DNA of 16,882 bases from CAZBUH01 sp964495095 (GCA_964495095.1 CAZBUH010000036.1:1-16882); one strand, 5' to 3'; shown: positions 1-9,016, counted from the stretch's first letter. Program-made: numbers and translations. The notes: generated by a model from the sequence alone, not told the origin.

Positions 1-2820
1 GGGGCAGAAATCCGTAACGTCCTTATCCTGAGGGATTATAACCAGCCCGCCGGGGTGCTGGCCGGTGGTGCGCTTTACTCCGACGCAGCCCAAGGCCAGC
101 CGGTTTTCCTCCGCCTTTGTGACGGTCATGCCGTGGGCGTCCAGATATTTTTTAACATAACCGTAGGCGGTCTTTTCCGCCAGAGTGCCGATAGTGCCGG
201 CCCTGAAAACGTGATCCCGGCCGAAAAGCTCCTCGGTGTATTTATGGGCGTTTGCCTGGTATTCGCCGGAGAAGTTAAGGTCTATATCCGGCACCTTGTC
301 TCCGCCGAAGCCCAGGAATGTCTCAAACGGTATGTCGAAGCCGTCCTTATCGTATTTCGCGCCGCATACGGGACAGACGGCATCGGGCATGTCCGCACCG
401 CAGCCATAGCCCGCTCCGGCCTCAAAATCCGTGTGGTGGCAGTTGGGGCATCTGTAGTGTGCCGGCAGGGAATTTACCTCTGTTATTCCCGCCATGTACG
501 CCACAAGGGATGAGCCGACGCTTCCCCGGGAGCCTACAAGATAGCCGTGGGCCAGTGAATCCGCCACCAGCTTCTGGGCGCTCATATATATAACATCGTA
601 GTGCCGGGCCAGGATGTCGCCAAGCTCCGTCTCAACGCGGCTCTTCACCTTCTCCGGGGGATTCTCGCCGTACAGCCGGTGCATTTTCCCGTATACAAGG
701 TTTTTAAGGTCCTCCGCCGAATTTTCCACCTTCGGCGGGAACAAATCCTTCGGCAGCAGCTCAAAGCTCTCGCACCAGTCCGCTATCATGTTCGGGTTCC
801 GTATTACAACGTCGTAGGCCGTGTCCTCTCCCAGATAGGAAAATTCCTTCAGCATCTCGTCGGTGGTTTTAAAATAGAGGGGCAGCTTTTTGTCCGCGTC
901 GTCGTACCCCTTGCTTGTAAGCAGGATATGGCGGTATATCTCGTCCTTCGGGTCGATAAAGTGAACGTCTCCCGTGGCGCAGCAGGGCTTTCCCAGCTCT
1001 TCGGCAAGGCGCACTATTTTCCTGTTGTATTCCCGCAGCTCCTCCTCGTCGCGGGCGGTGCCGTTTAAGAGCATAAATTCGTTATTGCACAGGGGCTGTA
1101 TCTCCAGAAAATCGTAATAGGAGCCGATGCGCTTTAATTCCTTCCAGCTCCTGTGGCCTGTAAGAGCCTGAAAGAGCTCCCCCGCCTCGCAGGCGGAGCC
1201 CACAATAAGCCCCTCCCGGTATTTATTAAGCTCGCTTTTCGGTATTATGGGGTTCTTTTTAAAATATTTCAGGTGGCCCAGTGACACAAGGGTATAGAGG
1301 TTTTTAAGCCCCGCCTTGTTTTTCGCTATGATTATCATATGCCTTGAGCGCCGTGACACGTTGCTGTTCCGGCGCTTTTCCACCATCGCCGGGTTTATCT
1401 CCGACAGGCTTTTAAGCCCCTCGCCCTTGAGGCGCTCAAAAAGGACTCCCATAATAAGCCCCGCCGTGGCCGCGTCGTCAGATGCACGGTGGTGGTTGAA
1501 TTCAGGCAGGTTAAGGCTCCCCGCCACATTGTCAAGCTTGAATTTTTTGAGGCCCGTAAGCATATTCTGGGAGAGCGTCAGCGTGTCCACGGAGACGTAA
1601 TCAAACTGAAAGCCCTCCTGGGCGCACGCGTAGTCCATAAAGCCCATGTCGAAATCCGCGTTATGGGCGCACAGGGGCCGTCCGCCGCAGAAGCTGAGGA
1701 ACGCCTCCAGCGCCTCGCGCCTTTTGGGTGCCCCCGCCACATCCCCGTCGGATATGCCGGTAAGGTCCGTTATCTCCGGCGGTATATGCCGCTCCGGGTC
1801 CACAAATGTCTGGAATCTGTCAAGTATCTCGCCGTTTTTGCAGAGCACCGCGCCGATTTCGATTATGCTGTCCTTATCGTACCAGAGGCCGGTTGTCTCG
1901 ATATCGAAGGCCACGAACTCCCCGTCAAGTGGCCAGTCGCATTCACCGCTCACAACAATCCTGTCGTCGATGTCGTTTACAAAATAGGCCTCTACGCCGT
2001 AAAGCACCTTTATCTTATCGCCCGCCGCGTGCCACGCCTCCGGGAACGCCTGGCACACGCCGTGGTCTGTTATCGCCACGGCCTTGTGGCCCCAGGCTAT
2101 AGCCTGCTTTACGGCGGCTCCCGGGTCCGAGAGGGCGTCCAGCGAGGAATACCTTGTGTGCAGGTGCAGCTCCACCCGCTTTTCCTCCGCCGTATCCTGC
2201 CGCACCTCTTTTTTGGCCGTAACTATGTTCACAGGCTCCAGCGTTATGTCCCCGTCGTAGCGGTTATAGCTCACAGCGCCGCTTACGCGCAGGTACTGGC
2301 CCGCTTTTATGCTGTTTACTATCTCCCCGGCATTTTCATCAGTCATGAATTTTGTGACCTTTATAGTGCCGGTATAGTCGGTAATGTCAAACGACATCAC
2401 CCAGGCGTTGCGCTTTGTTATCTCCCGTGGCTCGGACGCCACGACCTCGCCCTCCACCACAATTCTGCCGGATTCCAGAGTGACCGTGCCTATCTCCACG
2501 GCCTCGCCCTTGAAATTCCTGCCCATTATCACCTCGCCCGGAGCGTCCTTCTTTTTGGCCGCGGGCGCGGCCTTGGGCGGCAGGACCTGGGTTATCTCCA
2601 CGCGGCTCAGTCCAAAATCCTGCGCTATGGCGTTTTCTATCATGCCTATAAGCACCGGCGCCGTAAAATCCTTCATCCGCAGAGTTATCCTCATAGTGCG
2701 GGCGGCCTGCTCCACGGTGGCGTTTACCACATACGCCTCCGACAGTATCTTATTTAATTCCTCATTTTCCGTGCACACGGAAAACATGTCGTAAAAGGGT
2801 ACCGCCTTTTCCTCAGTCAT
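1..2820 (-). CDS. polC: DNA polymerase III alpha subunit, PolC type (3' end beyond window)
   Basis: PolC is the replicative polymerase of Bacillota. The first 940 codons are open and run off the left edge. Seen in order: a small N-terminal domain (about 1-80), an Ala/Pro/Lys-rich linker (81-95), an OB-fold region (about 96-205), the PHP domain starting at VELHLH (216-221), an inserted DnaQ-like 3'-5' exonuclease with FDIETTGL (Asp306, Glu308), the rest of PHP, a zinc finger with CPNC (791-794) and CPVC (816-819), and the palm motif PDIDLNFSGEYQ (Asp845, Asp847). From memory the matching Bacillus subtilis residues lie about 120 positions later, so the N-terminus is short; the third palm aspartate would lie outside the window. 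The ATG at 2820 is preceded by GGAGAGG at 2829-2835. A TAG in the same frame at 2848-2850 rules out a longer start. The first 8 nt overlap the end of ispG. Identification is very secure. Confidence 0.97.
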   Translation of the reverse strand, partial: MTEEKAVPFYDMFSVCTENEELNKILSEAYVVNATVEQAARTMRITLRMKDFTAPVLIGMIENAIAQDFGLSRVEITQVLPPKAAPAAKKKDAPGEVIMGRNFKGEAVEIGTVTLESGRIVVEGEVVASEPREITKRNAWVMSFDITDYTGTIKVTKFMTDENAGEIVNSIKAGQYLRVSGAVSYNRYDGDITLEPVNIVTAKKEVRQDTAEEKRVELHLHTRYSSLDALSDPGAAVKQAIAWGHKAVAITDHGVCQAFPEAWHAAGDKIKVLYGVEAYFVNDIDDRIVVSGECDWPLDGEFVAFDIETTGLWYDKDSIIEIGAVLCKNGEILDRFQTFVDPERHIPPEITDLTGISDGDVAGAPKRREALEAFLSFCGGRPLCAHNADFDMGFMDYACAQEGFQFDYVSVDTLTLSQNMLTGLKKFKLDNVAGSLNLPEFNHHRASDDAATAGLIMGVLFERLKGEGLKSLSEINPAMVEKRRNSNVSRRSRHMIIIAKNKAGLKNLYTLVSLGHLKYFKKNPIIPKSELNKYREGLIVGSACEAGELFQALTGHRSWKELKRIGSYYDFLEIQPLCNNEFMLLNGTARDEEELREYNRKIVRLAEELGKPCCATGDVHFIDPKDEIYRHILLTSKGYDDADKKLPLYFKTTDEMLKEFSYLGEDTAYDVVIRNPNMIADWCESFELLPKDLFPPKVENSAEDLKNLVYGKMHRLYGENPPEKVKSRVETELGDILARHYDVIYMSAQKLVADSLAHGYLVGSRGSVGSSLVAYMAGITEVNSLPAHYRCPNCHHTDFEAGAGYGCGADMPDAVCPVCGAKYDKDGFDIPFETFLGFGGDKVPDIDLNFSGEYQANAHKYTEELFGRDHVFRAGTIGTLAEKTAYGYVKKYLDAHGMTVTKAEENRLALGCVGVKRTTGQHPGGLVIIPQDKDVTDFCP

Positions 2821-3874
2821 TGCCGGGTCCTCTCCATCCGATAATATCTATAAGCTCGTCCACAAGGCCCTCCATGGGGACCTTTTTCACTACCTGTCCC
2901 TTTTTGAAAATAATTCCCTCGCCGCTGCCGCCGGCGATGCCGTAATCGGCCTCCCTGGCTTCTCCGGGGCCGTTTACCGCGCAGCCCATTATGGCCACTG
3001 TTATGTCCATGGGGCATCCGGCAAGCCGCCGCTCCGCCTCCTGGGCAGTGCCTATAAGGTCAATATTGCACCTGCCGCAGCTTGGGCAGGATACGAAGGA
3101 TATCCCGTCCTTTTTAAGGCCCGCGGCCTTCAGCATGGCGGCGCCCGCCACAGCCTCCCTTTCCGGGGGCGCCGTAAGGGAGACACGGACGGTGTCCCCT
3201 ATCCCCTCCATAAGCAGAGTTCCGATGCCCACGGCGGATTTCATTATCCCCATGTACTCTGTGCCCGCCTCTGTGACCCCAAGGTGCAGAGGGTAGTCCG
3301 TCTCCCGGGAGAGGAGCCGGTACGCCTCCACCGTAAGGGGCACGCTGGACGATTTTACAGAGATGCAGATATCGTCAAAATCAAATTTGTTGAGAAGCCG
3401 CACATGTCCCATGGCGCTCTCCAGCATGGCCCTGGCCGTAACGCCGTATTTTGCCAGAAGCTCCTTTTCAAGGCTGCCCCCGTTGACTCCTATGCGTATG
3501 GGGATATTCCGCTCCCGGCAGGCTTTTACAACCGCTTTTACATTGTCCTCGCCGCCTATGTTGCCGGGGTTTATCCTTATCTTATCGGCCCCGGCCGCGG
3601 CGGATTCCACAGCCAAATTATAGTCGAAATGAATATCTGCGACAATGGGAATATCTACCTGAGACTTTATATCGTATATGGCCCGGGCCGCCCTGATATC
3701 GGGCACCGCCACCCGGACTATGTCCGCCCCCGCCGTCTTTATTTTCTTTATCTGCTCTACCGTCGCGGCCACGTTATCCGTCTTTGTGTTGGTCATGGAC
3801 TGTACGGAAACCGGGGCGCCGCCGCCTATCACAACGCCGCCCACATTTATTTTCTTCGTTATCTTTCTATCCAT
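2813..3874 (-). CDS. ispG: 4-hydroxy-3-methylbut-2-enyl diphosphate synthase (IspG/GcpE)
   Basis: IspG catalyses the sixth step of the MEP isoprenoid pathway, reducing MEcPP to HMBPP with a 4Fe-4S cluster. The 353-residue protein has the family's usual length for the two-domain bacterial form. The N-terminal TIM barrel begins with GGAPVSVQSMTNT (18-30) and contains the RINPGNIG segment (100-107). The C-terminal cluster domain shows SCPSCGRCN with Cys263 and Cys266, and MGCAVNGPGE with Cys298 and Glu305, which fits the three-cysteine plus one-glutamate ligand set known for this enzyme. The ATG at 3874 shares one base with the rseP stop codon (TAATG), and the 3' end overlaps polC by 8 nt, so it is translated within the operon. 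Dxr of the same pathway lies one gene upstream. Confidence 0.98.
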   Translation of the reverse strand: MDRKITKKINVGGVVIGGGAPVSVQSMTNTKTDNVAATVEQIKKIKTAGADIVRVAVPDIRAARAIYDIKSQVDIPIVADIHFDYNLAVESAAAGADKIRINPGNIGGEDNVKAVVKACRERNIPIRIGVNGGSLEKELLAKYGVTARAMLESAMGHVRLLNKFDFDDICISVKSSSVPLTVEAYRLLSRETDYPLHLGVTEAGTEYMGIMKSAVGIGTLLMEGIGDTVRVSLTAPPEREAVAGAAMLKAAGLKKDGISFVSCPSCGRCNIDLIGTAQEAERRLAGCPMDITVAIMGCAVNGPGEAREADYGIAGGSGEGIIFKKGQVVKKVPMEGLVDELIDIIGWRGPGND

Positions 3875-4935
3875 TATCCCCTGATTATCCTCACTATGTC
3901 GTTAAACATCACAAACGCCATCAGCGCCAGCAGCAGCACCATGCCGGCGGCGTGGATATAGCCCTCATATTTGGGGTTTATCTTCCGGCGTATTATCTTC
4001 TCAATTATGACCGTGACTATAAGGAAAAATATTCTGCCGCCGTCAAGGGCCGGTATGGGCAGCATATTCATCACGGCCAGATTTACGGCGATAAAGGCGC
4101 AGAGATAAAATATTGTCCGCAGGGCGGCCCCGGTGCTCTCCGCCTCCTCCCCCACCTGGTTTATGGTGGAGACTATCCCCACAGGCCCCGAGAGGTCAGA
4201 GACGCCGTATTGTCCCGTCAAAAGCCCCTTAAGGCTCAGTACCACAGTCCTCACAAAGTCCACGGTGGTGTACCAGGAGTATTTGAGCTTATTTATTACC
4301 GTGGGCTCCGCCACCTTAAAGGAGACTCCGTACCGCAGCTCCGTGCCGCCATTGCCGTCGTCGTATTCGTGTTTTTCAAATTTGAAATCCTCAAGCGTTA
4401 TCTTTTCTCCGCCGCGGATTATCACCATATCCACGGTGTCATTATCCGCCATTGACATATAGGTGGAGAAATCCCCGGAGGTGTAGATCCTGGCCCCGTC
4501 TATTTTCCAGATGGTGTCGCCCGCCATAATGCCGTTTTCCCCTTCATAGGGAAAGCCCTCGGCAAGCTCCGATATGGTCGGCTCCACAAAGCCGGTGGAG
4601 CCGGCCAGGAGGCATATGACAATTATAAACCCCACCAGGAAATTCATAAAGGCCCCGGCCGCCAGTATTATGGCCCTCTGCCAGGCGGGCCTTGAGGTAA
4701 ACGCCCTGGGGTCCTCCAGCTCCTCATCCTCGCCCTCCATGGCGCAGTAGCCGCCGATGGGCAGAATGCGCAGGGAATATTTTGTCTCCTTTCCCTGCTT
4801 GTTCAGTATGGGAGGCCCCATGCCCACAGAAAACTCGTTCACCTTCACATTGAAGAGCTTTGCAAATATGAAGTGCCCGAATTCATGTATCGCTATAAGA
4901 AAACCAAACGCTAAAATCGCAATAATTATATACAT
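3874..4935 (-). CDS. rseP: Site-2 intramembrane zinc metalloprotease, RseP/RasP family
   Basis: This is a membrane-embedded protease that cuts transmembrane segments of substrates such as anti-sigma factors and remnant signal peptides. The first membrane helix carries the zinc motif HEFGH (17-21). The third zinc ligand lies in NMLPIPALDGG (290-300, Asp298) near the C-terminus. A PDZ-like region lies between (roughly 115-205, including GIMAGDTIWKIDG). Hydrophobic segments are seen near 1-16, 87-112, 275-292 and 330-350. The length of 353 residues suits a one-PDZ Gram-positive RasP rather than the two-PDZ E. coli form. The ATG at 4935 lies inside the dxr coding end (10-nt overlap). Its position between dxr and ispG/polC is typical for Bacillota. 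The substrate cannot be told from the sequence. Confidence 0.96.
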   Translation of the reverse strand: MYIIIAILAFGFLIAIHEFGHFIFAKLFNVKVNEFSVGMGPPILNKQGKETKYSLRILPIGGYCAMEGEDEELEDPRAFTSRPAWQRAIILAAGAFMNFLVGFIIVICLLAGSTGFVEPTISELAEGFPYEGENGIMAGDTIWKIDGARIYTSGDFSTYMSMADNDTVDMVIIRGGEKITLEDFKFEKHEYDDGNGGTELRYGVSFKVAEPTVINKLKYSWYTTVDFVRTVVLSLKGLLTGQYGVSDLSGPVGIVSTINQVGEEAESTGAALRTIFYLCAFIAVNLAVMNMLPIPALDGGRIFFLIVTVIIEKIIRRKINPKYEGYIHAAGMVLLLALMAFVMFNDIVRIIRG

Positions 4936-6071
4936 ATGCTCTCAGTATACTCCCTGGCCTGCCTGTCGGCCTCAAGAATGTCGTCAATACTGCCCGCCGG
5001 GGCCCTCCAAAGCCGCTCCGATGTCTCGCTGACTGCCTCATATATCCTGTTAAACCCGATTTTATCCCGCAGGAACAGCCCCACCGCCGCCTCGTTTGCG
5101 GCATTCATAACGGCGCAGGCCGCCCCGCCCCTGGAAGCCATGTCCATGGCCAATTTAAGGCATGGGAAATTTTCCGTGTCCGGCTCCTCAAAGGTGAGCC
5201 CGCTCAGCTTCATAAAATCAAGCTCCGGCGCGATACATTCCATACGTGCGGGATATGTCAGGGCGTACTGTATCGGTATGCGCATATCGGGGCAGCCCAG
5301 CTGGGCTATCACCGAGTTGTCCGCATACTCTACCATAGAATGTATGACGCTCTGAGGATGTACTATCACCTTTATCTGCTCTCCGGTCACGGAAAAAAGG
5401 TGCATCGCCTCAATAAATTCCAGGCCCTTATTCATAAGGGTGGCGGAATCCACCGTTATTTTCGGGCCCATGGTCCAGTTCGGATGCTTTAAGGCGTCAG
5501 TCTTTGTCATTTTTTCCAGTTGGCTTCTTTTCATACCGCGGAACGGGCCGCCGGAAGCCGTGAGAAGTATGCGCTTTAACGCCTTTCTCGGGTTTCCCTG
5601 AAGGCACTGGAATATAGCGGAGTGCTCTGAATCCACCGGCAGTATCTCCGCCCCGCTCTCCCGGGCGGCCTCCATAACCATGGAGCCTGCGCAGACCAGC
5701 GTCTCCTTATTTGCAAGGGCCACGCGTTTTTTTGCCTTTATGGCCGCCATTGTGGGCTTTAACCCCACGGTGCCCATCACGGCCGTGAGCACCGTATCGG
5801 CCTCCTCCATGGACGCGGCCTCCGTAAGCCCCTCCGTACCGGAGAGGACCTTTACATCCGTGTCGGCAAGCCTTATCCTAAGCTCCGCCGCACCTGCCTC
5901 ATTACAGCAGACCGCGGCGAGAGGCCGGAATTTTCTGGCCTGCTCCTCCAGAAGCCTTACGCTGCTGTTTGCCGCTATGGCGCAGACCTTAAGCCCCAGC
6001 GCCTCTATCACCTGAAGGCTCTGGCGGCCTATGGAGCCGGTGGAGCCCAAAACAGAAATACTCTTACTCAT
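4926..6071 (-). CDS. dxr: 1-deoxy-D-xylulose 5-phosphate reductoisomerase
   Basis: Dxr converts DXP to MEP with NADPH, the committed step of the MEP isoprenoid pathway. The 381-residue protein begins with the dinucleotide-binding loop GSTGSIG (9-15). It has LANKETLVCAG (119-129), the metal-binding motif LPVDSEHSAIF with Asp147 and Glu149, and MNKGLE with Glu218, which fits the third metal ligand. HPQSVIHSMVEY (238-249) is the usual catalytic-domain sequence. The ATG at 6071 is preceded by a weak AAGG-type ribosome site. The gene lies 12 nt after cdsA and overlaps rseP by 10 nt. Together with IspG it supplies C5 units, and UppS in the same operon uses the resulting prenyl diphosphates. Confidence 0.98.
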   Translation of the reverse strand: MSKSISVLGSTGSIGRQSLQVIEALGLKVCAIAANSSVRLLEEQARKFRPLAAVCCNEAGAAELRIRLADTDVKVLSGTEGLTEAASMEEADTVLTAVMGTVGLKPTMAAIKAKKRVALANKETLVCAGSMVMEAARESGAEILPVDSEHSAIFQCLQGNPRKALKRILLTASGGPFRGMKRSQLEKMTKTDALKHPNWTMGPKITVDSATLMNKGLEFIEAMHLFSVTGEQIKVIVHPQSVIHSMVEYADNSVIAQLGCPDMRIPIQYALTYPARMECIAPELDFMKLSGLTFEEPDTENFPCLKLAMDMASRGGAACAVMNAANEAAVGLFLRDKIGFNRIYEAVSETSERLWRAPAGSIDDILEADRQAREYTESICI

Positions 6072-6083
6072 ATCGCTGCCTTT

Positions 6084-6905
6084 TCATTTTACTATGGCCG
6101 GCAGATATTCGACCATGAAGAATATCAGCGGCGCGCAGAAAACCATGCTGTCAAATCTGTCCAGTATACCGCCGTGGCCCGGCAGCAGGTTTCCGTAATC
6201 CTTGATATCATATTGCCTTTTTATAAGGGAAAAGGCCAGATCCCCCGCCTGGGTCACTAAGGTGCCCAGGGCCCCGTAAATCCCGAGATACAGGAAATTT
6301 ACCTGGAAGCCAGCGCAGAATTTCATAATAAGCCCGTATATTATAAGCCCCAGTATGGCGGCCGCATATCCGCCTATAAAGCCCTCGACGGATTTTTTGG
6401 GGCTTACTCTCGTGACCTTATGCTTTCCCAGGAACACTCCGGCAAAATACGCGCCCCCGTCGGCCACAAAGGCCGTGATAAACGGGATAAGAACGAGGTA
6501 TTTCCCGTGTTCCGGTATTCTCAGCCGCACAAGGGCCGATAAAAACCCCGGCACCACCGCCCCGGCGAAAATAACCGCCAGCACGGAGGAAAAGCTTATC
6601 TCACGCTCTGTGCCGTAAGCGCCGATGGCCTCTATAAACGCCAGCACCATCAGCAGAAACAGTGCGCCCATAAATATATCGTCACCATAGCCCAGAAGCC
6701 AGCCAAGGGGTATCGCCGCCGCGGAAACAGCGGCGTACACATACATCCGCAGATGTACCGCCGCCTTTGTAGACTTTATAAGCTCATAGGAGGCCACGGC
6801 GCATATGGCCATCACCACCAGCGTCAGGGCGATTGGCGGCAGGAAAAACATAATTACGAAAAGCAGAGGCACAAATACCGCCGCGACTAAAATTCTCGCT
6901 TTCAT
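6084..6905 (-). CDS. cdsA: Phosphatidate cytidylyltransferase (CDP-diacylglycerol synthase)
   Basis: CdsA makes CDP-diacylglycerol from phosphatidic acid and CTP, the branch-point precursor of bacterial phospholipids. The 273-residue protein is almost entirely hydrophobic helices (for example 5-35, 55-72, 78-95, 105-125, 136-158, 180-200). The family signature lies at 226-252: Ser226, Lys229-Arg230, Lys235-Asp236, the PGHGGILDRFD core (242-252) and its closing Asp252. The length is normal. The ATG at 6905 overlaps the uppS stop in an ATGA junction. UppS directly upstream also makes a membrane-lipid precursor, and uppS-cdsA adjacency is widely conserved. Confidence 0.97.
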   Translation of the reverse strand: MKARILVAAVFVPLLFVIMFFLPPIALTLVVMAICAVASYELIKSTKAAVHLRMYVYAAVSAAAIPLGWLLGYGDDIFMGALFLLMVLAFIEAIGAYGTEREISFSSVLAVIFAGAVVPGFLSALVRLRIPEHGKYLVLIPFITAFVADGGAYFAGVFLGKHKVTRVSPKKSVEGFIGGYAAAILGLIIYGLIMKFCAGFQVNFLYLGIYGALGTLVTQAGDLAFSLIKRQYDIKDYGNLLPGHGGILDRFDSMVFCAPLIFFMVEYLPAIVK

Positions 6906-7657
6906 ACCTTCTTTTTTCCTCCGTCCTGCCTGTTTACGCCGCCGTAGCGCCTGTCACGGCGCTGGTACTCAACCAGGGCCGCGTCCAGATCGTGCGTTGT
7001 GAAGTCCGGCCACAGCGTGTCGGTGTAGTAAAATTCAGAATACGCCGCCTGCCAGAGCAGAAAGTTGGATATCCGCTCCTCCCCGCTGGGACGGATTATA
7101 AGGTCCGGGTCCGGCACGCCGGCGGAATAGAGGTAGCGGCTGAAATTTTCTTCCGTAAGCTCCGGAGGATTTTCGTCCTCCATATAACGCCTTACGGCTC
7201 TCAAAATCTCATCCCTGCCGCCGTAGTTTACGCAGATATTCACCTGAACTCCCTCGTAGCGCTTTGATATCTCCTCGGTCTCGGATATGAGACGCTGAAG
7301 CTCCGGGGACAGTACGGATATATCCCCGAAAAACTTCATTTTGACCCTGTCCTTTTCCATTTTGGCTATCGCCTCATGGAGATATTTTTCCAGAAGGCCC
7401 ATTATGGTCTCCACTTCATCCTTGGGCCGCTTCCAGTTTTCAGTGGAAAAAGCGTACACGGTCAGGTACTCTATGCCGATATCCTTGCAGTAGGTGGCTA
7501 TTGTGCGGAAGGTCTCGGCGCCTACGGCGTGGCCGGCGCTTCTGGGAAGGCCACGCTTTTTTGCCCAGCGGCCGTTGCCGTCCATTATTATCGCAATATG
7601 GCGGGGCAGCCTCGAAAAATCAGGCTCCCCCGCCCTTCTCCATGAAAATGTTTTCAT
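6902..7657 (-). CDS. uppS: Isoprenyl transferase (undecaprenyl diphosphate synthase)
   Basis: This cis-prenyltransferase elongates farnesyl diphosphate to the C55 carrier needed for peptidoglycan and other envelope polymers. The 251-residue protein has the family hallmark IAIIMDGNGRWAKKRG (21-36) with catalytic Asp26, followed by GHAVGAE (42-48). The C-terminal RPSGEERISNFLLWQ segment, after DPDLII, holds the diphosphate-binding Arg and Ser. The usual reading here is RTSGE, so the proline after the first Arg is a mild variation. The ATG at 7657 overlaps the frr stop by 4 nt (ATGA) and has only a poor ribosome site, so its translation probably depends on frr. Confidence 0.97.
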   Translation of the reverse strand: MKTFSWRRAGEPDFSRLPRHIAIIMDGNGRWAKKRGLPRSAGHAVGAETFRTIATYCKDIGIEYLTVYAFSTENWKRPKDEVETIMGLLEKYLHEAIAKMEKDRVKMKFFGDISVLSPELQRLISETEEISKRYEGVQVNICVNYGGRDEILRAVRRYMEDENPPELTEENFSRYLYSAGVPDPDLIIRPSGEERISNFLLWQAAYSEFYYTDTLWPDFTTHDLDAALVEYQRRDRRYGGVNRQDGGKKKV

Positions 7658-8199
7658 ATTGAGGAAAGTTCTTTCTCCTTCTTCGCAGTGATGTCATCTA
7701 TGTCCTTTATATGCTCGTCGGTGAGCTTCTGCATATCCTTTTCAATGTCCTTAAGGTCGTCCTCGGTTATCTCGGATTTTTTCTTCTGGGCCTTGAAAGC
7801 GTCCATAGCGTCCCGGCGGATATTGCGGATAGCCACCTTGCTCTCCTCGGCGTACTTGTGCACCTGCTTTATAAGCTCCTTGCGGCGCTCCTCGGTAAGC
7901 TGGGGGAAAACGAGACGGATTATCCGGCCGTCGTTCTGGGGATTTATGCCCAGATCGGAGGTCTGGATGGCCTTTTCAATGCCCTTGAGGCTGCTGGCGT
8001 CCCAGGGCTGGATAACGAGGGTCCTGGGGTCCGGTGATGATATGGCCGCTATCTGCTGTATCGGCGTGGGGGTGTTGTAATAGTCAACTGTTATCTGGTC
8101 CAGCACGGCGGCGTTTGCCCTTCCCGCCCGGACGGATGCGAACTGGCTCTGGAGTGCGTCAATAGTCTTCTTCATTTTATTGGTGTACTCTGTATACAT
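7654..8199 (-). CDS. frr: Ribosome recycling factor
   Basis: RRF splits post-termination ribosomes together with EF-G. The 181-residue protein is near the usual 185. It contains the expected helical stretch QSQFASVRAGRANAAVLD near the N-terminus, followed by VDYYNTPTPIQQIA and the C-terminal Arg-rich and acidic helices (IRNIRRDAMDAF, KKEKELSSI). The ATG at 8199 has a strong AAGGAGGA ribosome site just upstream (complement of about 8206-8212), the best-looking one in the operon. It lies 15 nt after pyrH, its usual partner, and overlaps uppS by 4 nt. Confidence 0.98.
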   Translation of the reverse strand: MYTEYTNKMKKTIDALQSQFASVRAGRANAAVLDQITVDYYNTPTPIQQIAAISSPDPRTLVIQPWDASSLKGIEKAIQTSDLGINPQNDGRIIRLVFPQLTEERRKELIKQVHKYAEESKVAIRNIRRDAMDAFKAQKKKSEITEDDLKDIEKDMQKLTDEHIKDIDDITAKKEKELSSI

Positions 8200-8214
8200 G
8201 GTTTTTCCTCCTTG

Positions 8215-8937
8215 TTATTTCGTCACCACGGTGCCTATTTTCTCTCCCATTATGACCCGCTTTATGTTTTCCGGGTCCTTCAGCGCGAAAAGTATCACCG
8301 GTATATTGTTGTCCATCGAAAGGGACGTAGCCGTGGAGTCCATCACCTGAAGGTGCTGGGCCAGCACCTCGTCGTAGGTTATGGAGTCGTATTTTATAGC
8401 CGTGGAATCCTTTTTTGGGTCGGCGCTGTATACCCCGTCCACATTTTTGGCAAGCAGGATAACGTCGGCGTTTATCTCTGCCGCCTTAAGCACAGCCGCC
8501 GTGTCAGTTGAAAAATACGGGCTTCCGGTGCCGCATCCGAAAATGACAACCCTGCCCCGGTTTAGGTGCTTATCGGCCTTGAGCCTTATGTACGGCTCCG
8601 CTATGGCGCGCATTTCAATCGCCGTCTCCACCCGGACCTCAACATCCATCTGCTCAAAAATATCCGCCAGCGCCAGACAGTTCATAACGGTGGCCAGCAT
8701 ACCCATGTGGTCCGCCCTGGAGCGCTCCATCATGCCGCCGCCGTCCTTCACGCCGCGCCAGAAATTTCCGCCGCCGACGACAATGCCCATCTGCACTCCC
8801 GCATCGACGCACTCCTTGACCACACTGCAGACACTTCTTATAACGTCAAAATCCAGCCCGAAGCGTTTATCCCCAGCCAGTGCTTCTCCGCTTATTTTGA
8901 GAAGCACCCTCTTATAAACCGGTTTTTCACTGCTCAC
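8215..8937 (-). CDS. pyrH: UMP kinase
   Basis: PyrH phosphorylates UMP to UDP in pyrimidine biosynthesis. It is a bacterial enzyme of the amino-acid-kinase fold, unrelated to eukaryotic UMP/CMP kinase. The 240-residue protein shows KISGEALAG near the N-terminus, the phosphate loop VVGGGNFWRG, the RADHMGMLATVMN helix, FGCGTGSPYFSTDTAA in the nucleotide-binding part and AKNVDGVYSADP further on. The start is a GTG at 8937, chosen because GGAGGT (complement of 8944-8949) lies 6 nt upstream. It is the first gene of the operon. The common upstream partners rpsB and tsf are absent, and the gene upstream is divergent. Confidence 0.98.
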   Translation of the reverse strand: MSSEKPVYKRVLLKISGEALAGDKRFGLDFDVIRSVCSVVKECVDAGVQMGIVVGGGNFWRGVKDGGGMMERSRADHMGMLATVMNCLALADIFEQMDVEVRVETAIEMRAIAEPYIRLKADKHLNRGRVVIFGCGTGSPYFSTDTAAVLKAAEINADVILLAKNVDGVYSADPKKDSTAIKYDSITYDEVLAQHLQVMDSTATSLSMDNNIPVILFALKDPENIKRVIMGEKIGTVVTK

Positions 8938-8988
8938 AGCAATACCTCCAGATTTTTCTCAAGTATATACATGTGTTTATTCTAATAT

Positions 8989-9016
8989 ATTTTAGGCTAA
9001 ATTGGAAGAGGGTAAA
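8989..9016 (-). promoter_or_regulatory. Candidate sigma-A promoter of the pyrH-polC operon
   Basis: On the minus strand TTTACC (9016-9011) is followed after 16 nt by TAAAAT (8994-8989), four and five matches to the -35 and -10 consensus. Transcription would start near 8980, about 40 nt before the GTG of pyrH. The stretch is AT-rich compared with its flanks. This is inferred from sequence likeness only; other AT-rich hexamers such as TATATT at 8985-8990 are possible. Confidence 0.45.

Noticed and set aside
1489..2757. Long plus-strand open frame of 422 codons
   Set aside because: It lies antisense to polC, which has clear domain motifs throughout; the antisense translation shows no recognisable motif and results from GC-rich codon use.
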